64,000 nucleotides of DNA from JAFAXA01 sp963777325 (GTDB lineage: Bacteria; Pseudomonadota; Alphaproteobacteria; Acetobacterales; Acetobacteraceae): the NCBI GenBank assembly GCA_963777325.1, contig CAVZQE010000020.1, positions 248,001-312,000 on the forward strand. The letters run 5' to 3'. Under the pieces are notes generated by a model, which saw only the letters and a list, made by a program, of their open reading frames with translations, had not been told where the DNA came from and ran no database searches. Below are positions 34,763 through 44,896 of this stretch, piece by piece. The number at the start of each line of letters is the position of its first letter. Within the stretch, counting starts at the first letter, position 1. A program made the position numbers and the translations under genes.

Positions 34763-37177
34763 TAGAACCTCGTGCCAAAACCGAATCGGAATATCTGGGT
34801 CTGGTCGTATTTCTGCTTGATGACGTACGGCGTGATGTCGATGTTGATCAGGCCGAAGGGTGTTCGCCACGCGATGCCCGCGCCCACGCCGACGCGCGGA
34901 GCCGCGCTGTCGAAGATCGGCGGGCAGCTGTTGCGCGTCGGCGGAGGCAGCAGCGGGAAGGCGTTGTTGCAGGTGCCGGACTCGAAGCTTGCCTGGGTCA
35001 GCCCTCCGACATCGACGAAGGTGCGGCCGGACAACCCGATATCAGCGGAAATCGGCAGCGGGAAACGCAGCTCGGTGGATTGGGTCCAGATGAAACGGCC
35101 GCCCAGGCTGTCGCCCGAATACTCGTCATGCGGACCGGCGCCTCCCGCCTGGAAGCCGCGCAGATTGTCGCCGCCCAGGAAGAAGCGGTCGATGATCTTT
35201 TCCTGACTGCCGAGGTCGAAGAAGTAGCCGGCGCCCGCCGAAATCGCGATGCCCCAGTCGCTGTTGCCGGTGAATCGGTCGAGCGGCACGTAATAGGTGC
35301 CGTCGATCTTGGTGCGGATGAACTTCGCGTCTCCGCCGGCGCCGGCGAAATCCGTCCCGAGCCGCGTGACGAAGCCGGTATGCGGATCGACCGTGCTGTC
35401 GCGATAGTCGAGAGAGAGCGTCTGCCCGAACTGCGACAGCAGCGAATAGCCGGACTGGTCGCGAATGTAGAAGCTGGCGTTCGTCGCCACGTTATAGACG
35501 TCCCGATCGACGAGCGTGTAGTTCCAGGCTTGCCGCAGGTGCTCGTTGAACGCGTAACCCAGACGCAGCGCGAAGCCCGCGCGCGTTTCGCTGTATTGCG
35601 CGATGTCCTGATTGTTGGTCGTCACATAGAAGAGATCGAAGCCCCCGACGAGGTTGCGGTCCAGGAAGTAGGGATCGGTCACCGACAGGTCGATCGAGCT
35701 GTTCCGCTGCGCGAGCACGCCCGAGAGGCCGGCGTCGATGCCGGTGCCGAGCAGATTGTGCTCGCGCAGGCCCGCGCTGACCAGGAATCCCGCGTCCGTC
35801 GAGTAGCCGCCGCCGAGCGTCAGCTCGCCCGTCGCCTTTTCCACAACATTCGTGGTCAGGATCGCCTTGTCCGGCGCCGAGCCGGGCGACGGGTTGATGG
35901 TCACGCTGCTGAAATACCCGAGATCCTGCAGGCGTTGGCGCGACCGCCGGATAGCGGCCGCATTGAACGCGTCCCCCTCGGCAAGCTGGAACTCGCGCCG
36001 GATGACCTTGTCCTCGGTACGGGTGTTGCCTTCGATGTTGATGCGCTCGACGTACACGCGCGGACCTTCGCCCACGTCGAACACGAGATCGACCGTGTGC
36101 TTCTCCTTGTTCCGCGAAATGCGGGGCTTGACCTCGACAAAGGCGTAGCCGCGGTTCTGCACGTCATCGGTGATCGCCTGCACGGAGCGTTCGACCGCGT
36201 CTCCGTCATACCAGTCGCCGGCCTCCAGCTGCACGTCCGGGAGCAGCTCGTCGCCCTTGAGCTTCGGCAGCTGCGAGTTGACCGTGACCTTGCCGACCTT
36301 GTAGCGCTCGCCCTCGTTCAGCGTGAACGTGAGAAAGAAGGCGCTGCGGTCGGGCGACAGTTCGGCGGTCGCGTCCGTCACCTCGAAGTCGGCATAGCCG
36401 TTCTTGAGATAGAACCGGCGCAACAGTTCCTTGTCGTAATTCACTCGCTGGGGATCGTAGGTGTCGCTGGTGGACAGAAAGCGCCACCATCTCTCCTCGC
36501 GGCTGTTGATCACCTCCCGCAGCCGGTCTTCGGAAAACGCGTGATTGCCGACGAAGGCGATCCGGCTGACCAGCGTCGAACTCGCCCTCGTTGACCTCGA
36601 ACACGACGTTGACGCAATTCTGGTCGAGCCGGATGATCTTCGGCTCGACCCGCGCATCGAACCGGCCCTTCCTGGCGTACACGTCCAGGATGCGCTGGCG
36701 GTCCGCTCGCGCGAGCGCCGGCGTGAACACGGCGCGCGGTCGAAGCTGAAGCTCCGAGCGCAACTGTTCGTCCGTGAGCTTGTGATTGCCCTCGAAGGCG
36801 ATGCTGTTGACGATCGGGTTTTCGACGACCTTGACGACGAGCGTGTCGCCTTGCCGGCTCAGGTTCACGTCCTGGAACAGTCCGGTCGCGTAGAGCGTCT
36901 TGAGGCTGCGGTCGAGCCGGTCCGGATCGAATGGATCTCCGGGGCCGACCAGCATGTATGAGCGGATGGTGCCGGCCTCGATCCGCTCGTTGCCCTCGAT
37001 CTTGATGGCCTGGATCGTGCCCTGCGCCGCCGCCGGCGGCCGGGCCGCGGCCCGCGCGACATGCGTCCGTGAGGGCGCTCGGCCACGGGTCTGCGTGGAT
37101 TGGGCGAACGCGGGCGACTGGGCCAGGGCCGGCACGAGGCACGCCGTGGCGAGCAGCGCAGTGCGAGAGCGGATCAA
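34762..37177 (-). CDS. bamA: Outer-membrane protein assembly factor BamA, one frameshift
   Basis: BamA is the essential insertase for outer-membrane beta-barrels. The N-terminal part holds the signal peptide and POTRA domains (IQAIKIEGNERIEAGTIRSY, then VNSIAFEGNHKLTDEQLRSE). After the break POTRA domains continue (IAFVGNHAFSEDRLREVINS), then the barrel with FFLGGDNLRGFQAGG (the VRGF/Y lid loop) and the terminal strand ending FGFGTRF. The frame breaks at AA 36579-36580; deleting one base gives a continuous protein of about 804 residues. TTG 37177 is the likely start, with GGAG nine bases upstream. Since BamA is essential, the break is almost certainly a sequence error. Confidence 0.92.
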
Positions 37178-37325
37178 GCAGCTAGTCTCCCAACTGAAGC
37201 CCCGAATCGAAGAGTGCCCCGCAGAGAGATGCGGCCGGTCCGGGCGGCGCGGACAATAGCGGCGGCTGTCCGCCCGCGCTACCCGCCCCCGCCGAGTTCT
37301 GCTCAAATCCCGCGAGACGCGCGGA

Positions 37326-37643
37326 TCAGCGGCCGGCGAGCTTCAATCCAATTATGCCGCAGATGATCAGGCCGATGCACGCCAGGCGGACGAGAGCGGC
37401 GGATTCTCCGAACAGGACGATGCCAAGGAGCGCCGTGCCGACCGTGCCCACGCCGGTCCAGACCGCGTAGGCCGTGCCGAGCGGAAGCGTCCGGAGCGCG
37501 AGCCCGAGCAGGCCGAGGCTCGCGCCCATGGATGCAAGCGTGCCGACGGTCGGCCAGAGGCGGGTGAAGCCGTCGCTATATTTGAGGCCGACGGCCCAGC
37601 CGACCTCGAACAGGCCGGCGCCGATCAGGACAAGCCAGGGCGT
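37326..37643 (-). CDS. sugE: SMR-family exporter (SugE/Gdx-like), non-standard start codon
   Basis: A four-helix small multidrug resistance protein of 105 residues. The first helix WLVLIGAGLFEVGWAVGLKY carries the essential membrane Glu, and the downstream LGTAYAVWTGVGTVGTALLG is the SMR signature. The GWAVGLKYSDGFTR pattern matches the SugE/Gdx branch (guanidinium export) rather than EmrE. The family start (Met-Pro-Trp) aligns with ACG at 37643, which has GGAGG seven bases upstream. The first conventional start (ATG 37529) would remove helix 1 and the Glu. It lies between bamA and rseP, which are normally adjacent. Confidence 0.8.
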   Translation of the reverse strand, partial: TPWLVLIGAGLFEVGWAVGLKYSDGFTRLWPTVGTLASMGASLGLLGLALRTLPLGTAYAVWTGVGTVGTALLGIVLFGESAALVRLACIGLIICGIIGLKLAGR

Positions 37644-37695
37644 GACTGAACCTCCAGGCTTACCGGGGCGACATCCGGGTCGGGACGACCTGACC

Positions 37696-38809
37696 TCAAC
37701 CGATCAGGCCGGCGACCCAGCGGACAATGCCGAGATGCGAGAGATCGTTCCACGTGGCAAAGACGAACAGCCCGACGAGCAGCGCAAGCCCGGCCCTGAA
37801 GCCGTATTCCTGGGCGCGCGGCGGGATCGGACGGCCCCGGATCGCCTCGGCCAGATAGAACAACAGGTGCCCGCCATCGAGTACCGGGGATCGGAAACAG
37901 ATTGATCAGCCCGAGATTGACCGACAGCACAGCAATGAAGGAGATGAGGCTCGCCACCCCGAGCTGCGCGACCTGCCCGGAAAGCTGCGCAATCCGGAGC
38001 GGGCCGCCGAGGTCTTCGGTGCCACGCTGTCCGCTCAGCATTTGCCAGACGCCGGCGACGGTCTGCGCCGTCACATCCCAGGTCTGCGCAATGCCGGCGC
38101 CGATCGCGGCAAGCGGCCCGAGTTGGCGGAACTCCGCATTGCCGCCCCGGATGCCGAGCACGCCGACAGGACCATGGCCGGTCGCGCGCTGGTCCGTCAC
38201 GACGGGTATCGTGTGCAACTCGTCCTTGCGAATCACGTCGAGCACGATGCGCTGCGCGGGATGCGCGGTCACGATGCGCTGGATGTCCTCGAATGTGGCG
38301 ATCGGCTGGCCGTCGATCGCCATGATCCGGTCGCCCGCCACGAGCCCCGCTTTCTGGGCGGCGGAATGCTCGAGAACGTCGCCGACCACCGGCATCGCGA
38401 TCGGCTTGCCGACGGTCGCGAACAGGCCCGCGAACAGGACCATCGCCAGAATGAAATTGGCGACCGGTCCCGCCGCGACGACGATCGCGCGCGAGAGCAC
38501 GTCCTTCTCGTGGAAGGTGCGGCCCGCTATCCAGCGGGCGCGATCCTCCGCCCTCACGTCCTCGGGCCGTTCCTGCCCGTGCAGCTTGACGTAGCCGCCG
38601 AGCGGCAGCCAGGCGAGCTTCCACACCGTGCCGACCCGATCCGTCCAGGTCGCGATCGCCCGGCCGAAGCCGATCGAGAACACCTCGACATGCACGCCCC
38701 GCCAGCGGGCGGCAAGGTAGTGCCCGAACTCATGCACGAACACGAGCACGCCGAGGACGACGACGAAGGCGACGCCGGTGCGGACGAAGTCAGGAAAGGC
38801 GTGGAACAA
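37696..38809 (-). CDS. rseP: RIP metalloprotease RseP, one frameshift
   Basis: A site-2 protease that cleaves transmembrane segments, for example of anti-sigma factors. FVHEFGHYLAAR is the zinc motif HExxH in the first membrane segment. A single PDZ region (AAQKAGLVAGDRIMAIDGQP) follows, and the second catalytic motif should be NLFPIPVLDGGHLLFYLAEA. The frame breaks inside that motif at GGGG 37886-37889 (one base too many). Joining the frames yields about 370 residues ending WNDLSHLGIVRWVAGLIG. TTG 38809 is the best start, with AAGGA seven bases before it; TTG 38854 lacks proper spacing. It stands between dxr and the SMR gene. Confidence 0.88.
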
Positions 38810-38884
38810 GGGGCGGTCCTTCGTTCGGCGCGCTCTCGCAGCGCGCGGGATCAATCCTCGTGCTCATCCGGCTGGCTGCAAGCG

Positions 38885-40048
38885 TCAGGCGGCCTGGGCG
38901 GCGCCGACGCATTCTTCGGCCTTCCGCCGCGCCTCGCCATCAAGCGCCACGACCTCCTCGAGCAACTCGGCGGTTCGCACCCCCATCGCGTTCATCACCT
39001 TCTCGACCGTCGCCGCGATGTCGAGGAACCCGATGCGCCGCGCGAGGAACGCCGCGACCGCTACCTCGTTGGCCGCGCTCAGAAGGGTGGGGAGACCCTG
39101 GCCCGCCCGCAAGGCGTCGCGCGCCAGACCGAGCGCCGGAAAACGCACCGGATCGGGCGACGTGAACTCAAGCCGGCCGAGCGCCGCCAGATCGAGCCTG
39201 CGCGCCGGAGTCCGCATCCGCTCCGGCCATGCCAAGGTGTGACCGATCGGCACGCGCATGTCGGGCGAGCCGAGCTGCGCCAGCACGCTCCCGTCCTCAT
39301 AATAGACGAGGCCGTGGACCACCGATTGCGGATGCACGAGCACGCCGATGCGCGGCTCGTCTAGGCCGAACAGCCGGGCCGCCTCGATCAGTTCGAGCCC
39401 CTTGTTCATCATCGTCGCCGAGTCGATGCTGATCTTCGCGCCCATCGACCAGACCGGATGCCGGAGCGCGGCCTCGGGCGTCGCCCGCGCCATGTCGTCG
39501 AGGCTCGCCGTCCGGAACGGTCCTCCGGACGCGGTGAGGACGATCTGCTCGACCGCGGCTCGGTTGCCGTCCGCCAGGGCCTGGAATATCGCATTGTGCT
39601 CCGAATCCACCGGCAGCAGCGTCGCTCCGGCCTCGCGCACGGCCCGCAGCATGACCTCGCCCGCGCACACCAGCGCCTCCTTGTTGGCGAGCGCGACCGC
39701 CCCGCCGCCCCGGATCGCGGCGAGGGTCGGCGCAAGCCCGGCCGCGCCGGTGATCGCGGCCATCGTCCAGTCGGCCGGCAGTCCCGCCGCCTCCACGACG
39801 GCGTCGTCGCCGACGCCGACCGTGATCCCCGAGCCGCGCAGCGCCGCCTCCAGCGCCCGGCCGCTCGCGGGATCGGAGATGACGGCGAGTTCGGCGCCGA
39901 GCGCGCGCGCCTGCTCGGCGAGCAGCGTCGCATTGCGTCCGGCGACGAGGGCGCGAATGCGGAACCGGCCGGGTTCTCCCGCGAGGAGTTCCATCGTCTG
40001 GGTGCCCACGCTGCCGGTGCTGCCCAGAACCGTTATCGTTTTCGTCAT
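38885..40048 (-). CDS. dxr: 1-deoxy-D-xylulose-5-phosphate reductoisomerase
   Basis: DXR converts DXP to MEP, the committed step of non-mevalonate isoprenoid synthesis. The 387-residue protein starts TITVLGSTGSVGTQTMELLA (NADPH site). ALANKEALVCAGEV, LPVDSEHNAIFQAL (metal-binding Asp-Ser-Glu), LTASGGPFRTA (flexible loop) and SIDSATMMNKGLELIEAARL are all present. ATG 40048 overlaps the cdsA stop (ATGA). Together with uppS and cdsA it supplies isoprenoid carrier and phospholipid precursors from one operon. Confidence 0.97.
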   Translation of the reverse strand: MTKTITVLGSTGSVGTQTMELLAGEPGRFRIRALVAGRNATLLAEQARALGAELAVISDPASGRALEAALRGSGITVGVGDDAVVEAAGLPADWTMAAITGAAGLAPTLAAIRGGGAVALANKEALVCAGEVMLRAVREAGATLLPVDSEHNAIFQALADGNRAAVEQIVLTASGGPFRTASLDDMARATPEAALRHPVWSMGAKISIDSATMMNKGLELIEAARLFGLDEPRIGVLVHPQSVVHGLVYYEDGSVLAQLGSPDMRVPIGHTLAWPERMRTPARRLDLAALGRLEFTSPDPVRFPALGLARDALRAGQGLPTLLSAANEVAVAAFLARRIGFLDIAATVEKVMNAMGVRTAELLEEVVALDGEARRKAEECVGAAQAA

Positions 40049-40894
40049 TGCCAAAGGACTACTCCGCTCCCGGCCATGAGCGCCAGCAGGGCCGTAACCG
40101 GGGCGGCGGCCAGCACCCCGTCGAGCCGGTCGAGAAGGCCGCCATGGCCCGGGATCAGCCGGCCCGAGTTCCTTCACCCCGAAGCGCCGCTTCATCAGGC
40201 TCTCGAACAGATCGCCCGCCTGCGACACGACCCCGAGCAGCAAGGCGATCGCTGCCACCCGGCCTGGCATGCTCGCCCCCGCCGTCAGGAAAGCGACCGC
40301 CTCCCCCATCGCGATCGCGGCCAGGAGCCCGCCGGCCGCCCCCGACCACGTCTTCTTGGGAGAAATCCGGGGCGCGAGCCGGGGACCGCCGATCAGCCGC
40401 CCGGCGGCGTAGGCCCCGACATCGCTCGCCCATACGACGAGCATCAGGAACAGCACGTTGGGCCGCCCGGCCGCCCCGTCGCCGCGCAGCCAGAGCAGGG
40501 CGATGCAGGCGAGCCCGACATACGGCACGCCCGCCGCCAGGCTGGCCGCGCCCCCGGCCGACCTGCCCGGCGCTCCGCCCGCCCACCCGGCAGCCGCGAA
40601 GCCCACCAGGAGCACCAACAACCCGAGGCGCTCATGCCCGGTCAGCGCGACGACGCCCGCAAGCAGGACCACGCCCGGCACGGCGAGGCCGCCGGGACCG
40701 AGCACCCTCTGGCCGCAGAGCTGCACCCACTCGCAGGCGATCCCGGCCGCGAGCGCCAGGATGGCCGCCGCCCAGACCGCGCCTCCGGCCCAGATCGCGC
40801 CGATCGCGAGCGGGGCGAGGATGGCGGCCGAAACAGCCCGCGTGTGAAGATCGGTCCGGCGGCGGGCGGCCGGGTCAGGCCGGTCTTGCGCCAA
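40045..40894 (-). CDS. cdsA: Phosphatidate cytidylyltransferase CdsA, one frameshift
   Basis: CdsA makes CDP-diacylglycerol from phosphatidate and CTP in the inner membrane. Hydrophobic segments dominate, including AVSAAILAPLAIGAIWAGGA. The C-terminal signature begins ISPKKTWSGAAGGLLAAIAM and continues SQAGDLFESLMKRRFGVKELG. The expected next block, RLIPGHGGLLDRLDGVLAAA, is in another frame after GG 40161-40162. Deleting one base joins them and ends the protein just at the dxr start. The restored length is about 282 residues. The start is uncertain: TTG 40894 with GGGAG seven bases upstream fits and overlaps uppS by 20 bases. Confidence 0.88.
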
Positions 40895-41642
40895 AGCGCC
40901 GCTCCCGCCGCGCATATTCCGCGAGCGCCGCGGCAAGATGCGACGGCCCGTAATCGGGCCAGAGCACGTCCTGGAACACGAATTCGGCGTACGCCGTCTG
41001 CCACAGCAGGAAGTTGGACAGGCGCTGCTCCCCGGACGTGCGGATCACGAGATCGGGGTCCGGGATGCCGGCGGTGAACAGGCTGCGCGACACGGCCGCC
41101 TCGTCTATGTCCGAGCAGGCGAGCGTTCCCGCTTGCACCGCCCGCGCCAAGACCCGCGCCGCGGCGGCGATCTCCGCCCGTGCGCCGTAGGAGAGGGCGA
41201 CGGTCAGGTTCAGCCGGGTGTTCATGGCCGTGCTGCGCACGGCCTCGGCGAGATCCGCGGTCATATCCGCGCCGAACCGGTCCGGCTCGCCGATCACGCG
41301 CAGGCGCACGCCGTTCGCCCGCAGCTCGGCGACCTCGCTCCTGAGATATTGGCGGAGCAGCCCGGTGAGATCGAGCACCTCCCCCGCCGGCCGCCGCCAG
41401 TTCTCGCTGCTGAATGCGTAGAGCGTAAGCCAGCCGACTCCGAGATCGATCGCCGCCTCGATGGTCCGGCGCACCGCGCGGGCGCCCTCGCGATGCCCGG
41501 CGATGCGCGGCAGACCTCGCGCCGCCGCCCAGCGCCCGTTGCCGTCCATAATGATCGCGATATGGGCAGGCGGCAGCGCGCCGCCGGCCGCAAGCGGGTC
41601 CGCCTGTACCGGGAGCGAGAGGGGCTTGCGGGAGGCCCGCAT
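40875..41642 (-). CDS. uppS: Isoprenyl transferase (undecaprenyl diphosphate synthase)
   Basis: A cis-prenyltransferase making the C55 carrier for peptidoglycan and O-antigen. The 255-residue protein has IAIIMDGNGRWAAARGLPRI (catalytic Asp and diphosphate-binding region), GHREGARAVRR, LTLYAFSSENWRRP and the C-terminal DLVIRTSGEQRLSNFLLWQ with the conserved Arg-Ser pair. It is 9 bases from frr and overlaps cdsA. About 20 residues precede the core; the exact start among nearby candidates is not certain. Confidence 0.96.
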   Translation of the reverse strand: MRASRKPLSLPVQADPLAAGGALPPAHIAIIMDGNGRWAAARGLPRIAGHREGARAVRRTIEAAIDLGVGWLTLYAFSSENWRRPAGEVLDLTGLLRQYLRSEVAELRANGVRLRVIGEPDRFGADMTADLAEAVRSTAMNTRLNLTVALSYGARAEIAAAARVLARAVQAGTLACSDIDEAAVSRSLFTAGIPDPDLVIRTSGEQRLSNFLLWQTAYAEFVFQDVLWPDYGPSHLAAALAEYARRERRFGARPA

Positions 41643-41651
41643 CAGACCGGC

Positions 41652-42221
41652 TCAGACCTGGCGAACGTCGCGCTCCTTTTCGGCGAAGCTGTCGTCGATC
41701 CGCTTGATGTATTGGTCCGTAAGCTTCTGCACTTCGTCCTGCCAGTGCTTCGCATCGTCCTCGCCGATCTCGTGCTTCTTTTCGTGCCCCTTGATCTGGT
41801 CCATGCCGTCGCGCCGCACGCCGCGCACGGCGACCCGCGCGCCTTCGGCATAGCGGTTCGCGGCCTTCACCAATTCGGTGCGGCGCTCCGCGGTTAGAAT
41901 CGGGATCGGGATGCGCACGAGTTGTCCGTCGCTGGCCGGGTTCAATCCGAGCCCCGCGTCGCGGATGGCGCGCTCGACGGCGCCGACCATGCTGCGGTCC
42001 CAGACCTGGACGGTGAGCATCCGCAACTCGGGCACGCCGATCGTGCCGACCTGCGAAAGAGGCATCTCGGTCCCGTAGGCTTCGACCCGCACCGGCTCCA
42101 GCAGCCCTGGGCTGGCGCGGCCGGCGCGCAGCCCCGCAAACTCGCGCCTGAGCGTCTCCAGCGCGCCATCCATCCGCCGCGCCAAATCCTGCTTCATCGT
42201 GTTCAGGTCAGCCACTGCCAT
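41652..42221 (-). CDS. frr: Ribosome recycling factor
   Basis: RRF splits post-termination ribosomes with EF-G. The 189-residue protein is a standard two-domain member: domain I helices (MKQDLARRMDGALETLRREF and RRDGMDQIKGHEKKHEIGED) and domain II (YGTEMPLSQVGTIGVPELRM). LVRIPIPILTAERRTELVKA is the most conserved run. ATG 42221 follows a GGGGAGGGG purine run in the 31-base gap after pyrH, which is the usual upstream partner. Confidence 0.96.
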   Translation of the reverse strand: MAVADLNTMKQDLARRMDGALETLRREFAGLRAGRASPGLLEPVRVEAYGTEMPLSQVGTIGVPELRMLTVQVWDRSMVGAVERAIRDAGLGLNPASDGQLVRIPIPILTAERRTELVKAANRYAEGARVAVRGVRRDGMDQIKGHEKKHEIGEDDAKHWQDEVQKLTDQYIKRIDDSFAEKERDVRQV

Positions 42222-42252
42222 ACGCCCCTCCCCGGGTCGCACCCGCCGAACG

Positions 42253-42978
42253 CTATTGTTGCTCCACGATGCGCGTGAAGCGGCCGTCGCCCCGGATCAC
42301 CTGCGCGAATGCGCCCGGAGCGTGCACGTTGAAGACGACGATCGGCAGCCGGTTCTCGCGGGCGAGGCTGATCGCCGCCGCATCCATCACGGCGAGATCG
42401 CGCGAGAGAACCTCGAGATAGGTCAGCTCGTCGTAGCGCTCCGCGGTCGGCACCTTGCGCGGGTCGGCGGAATAGACGCCGTCCACCTGGGTGCCCTTGA
42501 ACAGCGCGCCGCACCCCATTTCGGCGGCCCGCAGCGCCGCCGCCGTGTCGGTCGTGAAGAACGGGTTGCCGGTGCCGGCGGCGAAGATCACCACCCGCCC
42601 CTTCTCCATGTGGCGCTCGGCGCGCCTGCGGATATACGGCTCGCACACGGTCGCCATCGGGATCGCCGACTGCACGCGGGTGGCGACGCCATTCTTCTCG
42701 AGCGCGCTCTGCATCGCGAGCGCGTTCATCACCGTCGCCAGCATTCCCATATAGTCGGCCTGGGCCCGCTCCATGCCGGTCGCGGCGGCGGACACGCCCC
42801 GGAAGATATTGCCGCCGCCGATCACGACACAGACCTGCACGCCCATGCCGACCACGGTCCCGACATCGGTCGCGATCCTCGCCACCATCTCGCGGTCGAG
42901 CCCGTATTCCTGCCCTCCCATCAGCGCCTCGCCCGACAGCTTCAGCAGGACGCGCTTATAGGCAGGCCGGTCTGACAT
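42253..42978 (-). CDS. pyrH: UMP kinase
   Basis: The hexameric bacterial UMP kinase, 241 residues, amino acid kinase fold. YKRVLLKLSGEALMG is the N-terminal phosphate-binding block, VVIGGGNIFRGVSAA binds UMP phosphate, and VFAAGTGNPFFTTDTAAALR-like sequence near residue 140 is the family signature. ATG 42978 gives the canonical MSDRPAYKRVLLKLSGE start; an in-frame upstream start adds 14 residues. It is preceded by tsf and followed by frr. Confidence 0.97.
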   Translation of the reverse strand: MSDRPAYKRVLLKLSGEALMGGQEYGLDREMVARIATDVGTVVGMGVQVCVVIGGGNIFRGVSAAATGMERAQADYMGMLATVMNALAMQSALEKNGVATRVQSAIPMATVCEPYIRRRAERHMEKGRVVIFAAGTGNPFFTTDTAAALRAAEMGCGALFKGTQVDGVYSADPRKVPTAERYDELTYLEVLSRDLAVMDAAAISLARENRLPIVVFNVHAPGAFAQVIRGDGRFTRIVEQQ

Positions 42979-43107
42979 GCGAACCTTCGTGACGGAGGCG
43001 CAGCGGAAACCCGCGATCACCCCGGAGGAAACAGAGCGGGCCGCACCGTAACGGCCGGGCTCGCGCGGAACAAGCTGAAGGTGCAGGGCGAAGCCGATGC
43101 TTTCTCG

Positions 43108-44043
43108 TTACGGCCGAGCGCCGGGACCGTCGTCCTGCACGCCGGCCGCCGCCGCCACCTCGGCCGCGAAGTCGCTCGACTGCCTCTCGATGCCTTCGCC
43201 GAGCGCGAACCGGGCGAAGCCGGCGAGCCTGGCGCCGGCCTTCTGCACCACGGCCTTCACGCGGCTCTCGCCGTCATGCACCCAGACCTGCTCCAGCAGC
43301 ACGACTTCCTCGTAGTATTTGCGGATGCGGCCATCGACCATCTTCTGGATGACCGCGTCGGGCTTGCCGGACGCCCGCGCCTGCTCGCTCAGCACCCCCC
43401 GTTCGCGCTCCAGCGCCGCCGCATCCACGGCGTCGACGTCGAGCGCCTCCGGCCGGGTCGCCGCCACGTGCATGCCCACCTGGCGCCCGAGCGTCTCCAG
43501 CGCGTCGGTCTCGCTCGCGCCCTCGACCGCGACCAGCACCCCGATCTTGCCGAGGCCCGGACGCACCGCCGCATGCACGTACGTCGCGACCACGCCCTGG
43601 CTCACGCTCAGCACGCGCGCGCGGCGGATCGTCATGTTCTCGCCGATCGTCGCGACGAGGTGCGTGAGCTCGTCCGCGACGGTCCGGGCGCTGTCCGGGA
43701 ATTGCGCCGCCTTGATCGCGTCCAGATCCTCCCCGACCTCGAGCGCGACCTTGGCCGCCGCCTCGACGAAGGCCTGAAACGTCTCGTTGCGGGCGACGAA
43801 ATCGGTTTCGGCGTTGACCTCGACCATCGCCGCGCGCCCAGGCCGGGAGACGACGCCGACCAGCCCCTCCGCCGCGACGCGGCCGGACTTCTTGGCCGCC
43901 GCCGACAGGCCCTTCTTGCGCAGCCAGTCGATCGCGGGCTCGATCTCGCCACCGCTCTCCGACAGCGCCTTCTTGCAGTCCATCATGCCCGCGCCGGTCT
44001 TCTCGCGCAGGTCTTTCACCAATGCCGCCGTGATCTCGGCCAT
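43108..44043 (-). CDS. tsf: Elongation factor Ts
   Basis: EF-Ts exchanges GDP on EF-Tu. The 311-residue protein begins with the UBA-like domain (ALVKDLREKTGAGMMDCKKA). The TDFVARNETFQAFV motif contacts EF-Tu, and paired core subdomains follow. The C-terminus ends in an alanine-rich extension. It is 57 bases downstream of rpsB, the universal arrangement. No frameshift is seen. Confidence 0.97.
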   Translation of the reverse strand: MAEITAALVKDLREKTGAGMMDCKKALSESGGEIEPAIDWLRKKGLSAAAKKSGRVAAEGLVGVVSRPGRAAMVEVNAETDFVARNETFQAFVEAAAKVALEVGEDLDAIKAAQFPDSARTVADELTHLVATIGENMTIRRARVLSVSQGVVATYVHAAVRPGLGKIGVLVAVEGASETDALETLGRQVGMHVAATRPEALDVDAVDAAALERERGVLSEQARASGKPDAVIQKMVDGRIRKYYEEVVLLEQVWVHDGESRVKAVVQKAGARLAGFARFALGEGIERQSSDFAAEVAAAAGVQDDGPGARP

Positions 44044-44100
44044 CGCACAGTCTCCATCAGGCTCTCACATGCGGCGGACCCCGCGAGGCCCGCCACGAAC

Positions 44101-44896
44101 TCAGGCGGCGGCGGTCTGCGGCGACGCTTCCGGCGCAGGGGCCGGCTCGGGCAGCGCCTCTGGCGGCAACTCCTCGGCCGCGCCGATGTCGCGGCCGGAG
44201 GCGGCCATCTCGGCGCTGATCCCGTCCAGCACGGCGCCCGAGACCAGGTCGCAATACATGGTGATGGCGCGGATGGCGTCGTCGTTGCCGGGGATCGGGA
44301 ACGTCACGCCCTCGGGATCGGAGTTGCTGTCCAGCACGGCGACGACCGGGATGCCGAGCTTGTTCGCTTCCTCGACCGCGAGCTTCTCCTTGTTCGTGTC
44401 GATGATGAACAGGATGTCCGGCAGGCCGCCCATGTCCTTGATGCCGCCGAGCGCGCGCTCCAGCTTCTCCTTGTCGCGGGTGATGTTCAGGATCTCCTTC
44501 TTGGTGAGACCCCGCACGTCGCCCGCCAGCATGTCGTCGATCTGACGCAGGCGCTTGATGCTGCCCGTGATCGTCTTCCAGTTGGTCAGCATGCCGCCGA
44601 GCCAACGATGGTTGACGTCGTACCTGGCCCGACCTCTTGGCGCTTTCCGCCACATACTCGGACGCCGCCCGCTTGGTGCCGACGAACAATACCCGCCCGC
44701 CGCCCGCGACCACGTCGCGCACGGCCCTGAGCGCGCGGTCGAGCATCGGCACCGTCTGCTGCAGGTCGATGATGTGGACCTGGTTGCGGACGCCGAAGAG
44801 ATACGGCGCCATGCGCGGGTTCCAGCGCCGCGTGTGGTGGCCGAAGTGAACGCCGGCTTCGAGCAGCTGGCGCATGGTGAACTCGGGCATCGCCAT
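44101..44896 (-). CDS. rpsB: 30S ribosomal protein S2, one frameshift
   Basis: Ribosomal protein uS2. The N-terminal frame reads MAMPEFTMRQLLEAGVHFGH and WNPRMAPYLFGVRNQVHIID. The rest continues in a second frame as RYDVNHRWLGGMLTNWKTIT, ILFIIDTNKEKLAVEEANKL and PIPGNDDAIRAITMYCDLVS. The break is at CC 44623-44624; removing one base restores GQYDVNHRWLGG and a protein of about 264 residues with the Ala/Pro-rich tail seen in alphaproteobacteria. S2 is essential, so this is best read as a one-base sequence error. About 240 bases of leader separate it from the divergent lipoprotein genes. Confidence 0.95.

Noticed and set aside
44101..44896. Programmed frameshifting in rpsB
   Set aside because: No slippery heptamer or downstream structure is evident, rpsB is not known to be recoded, and the same single-base defect recurs in unrelated genes.
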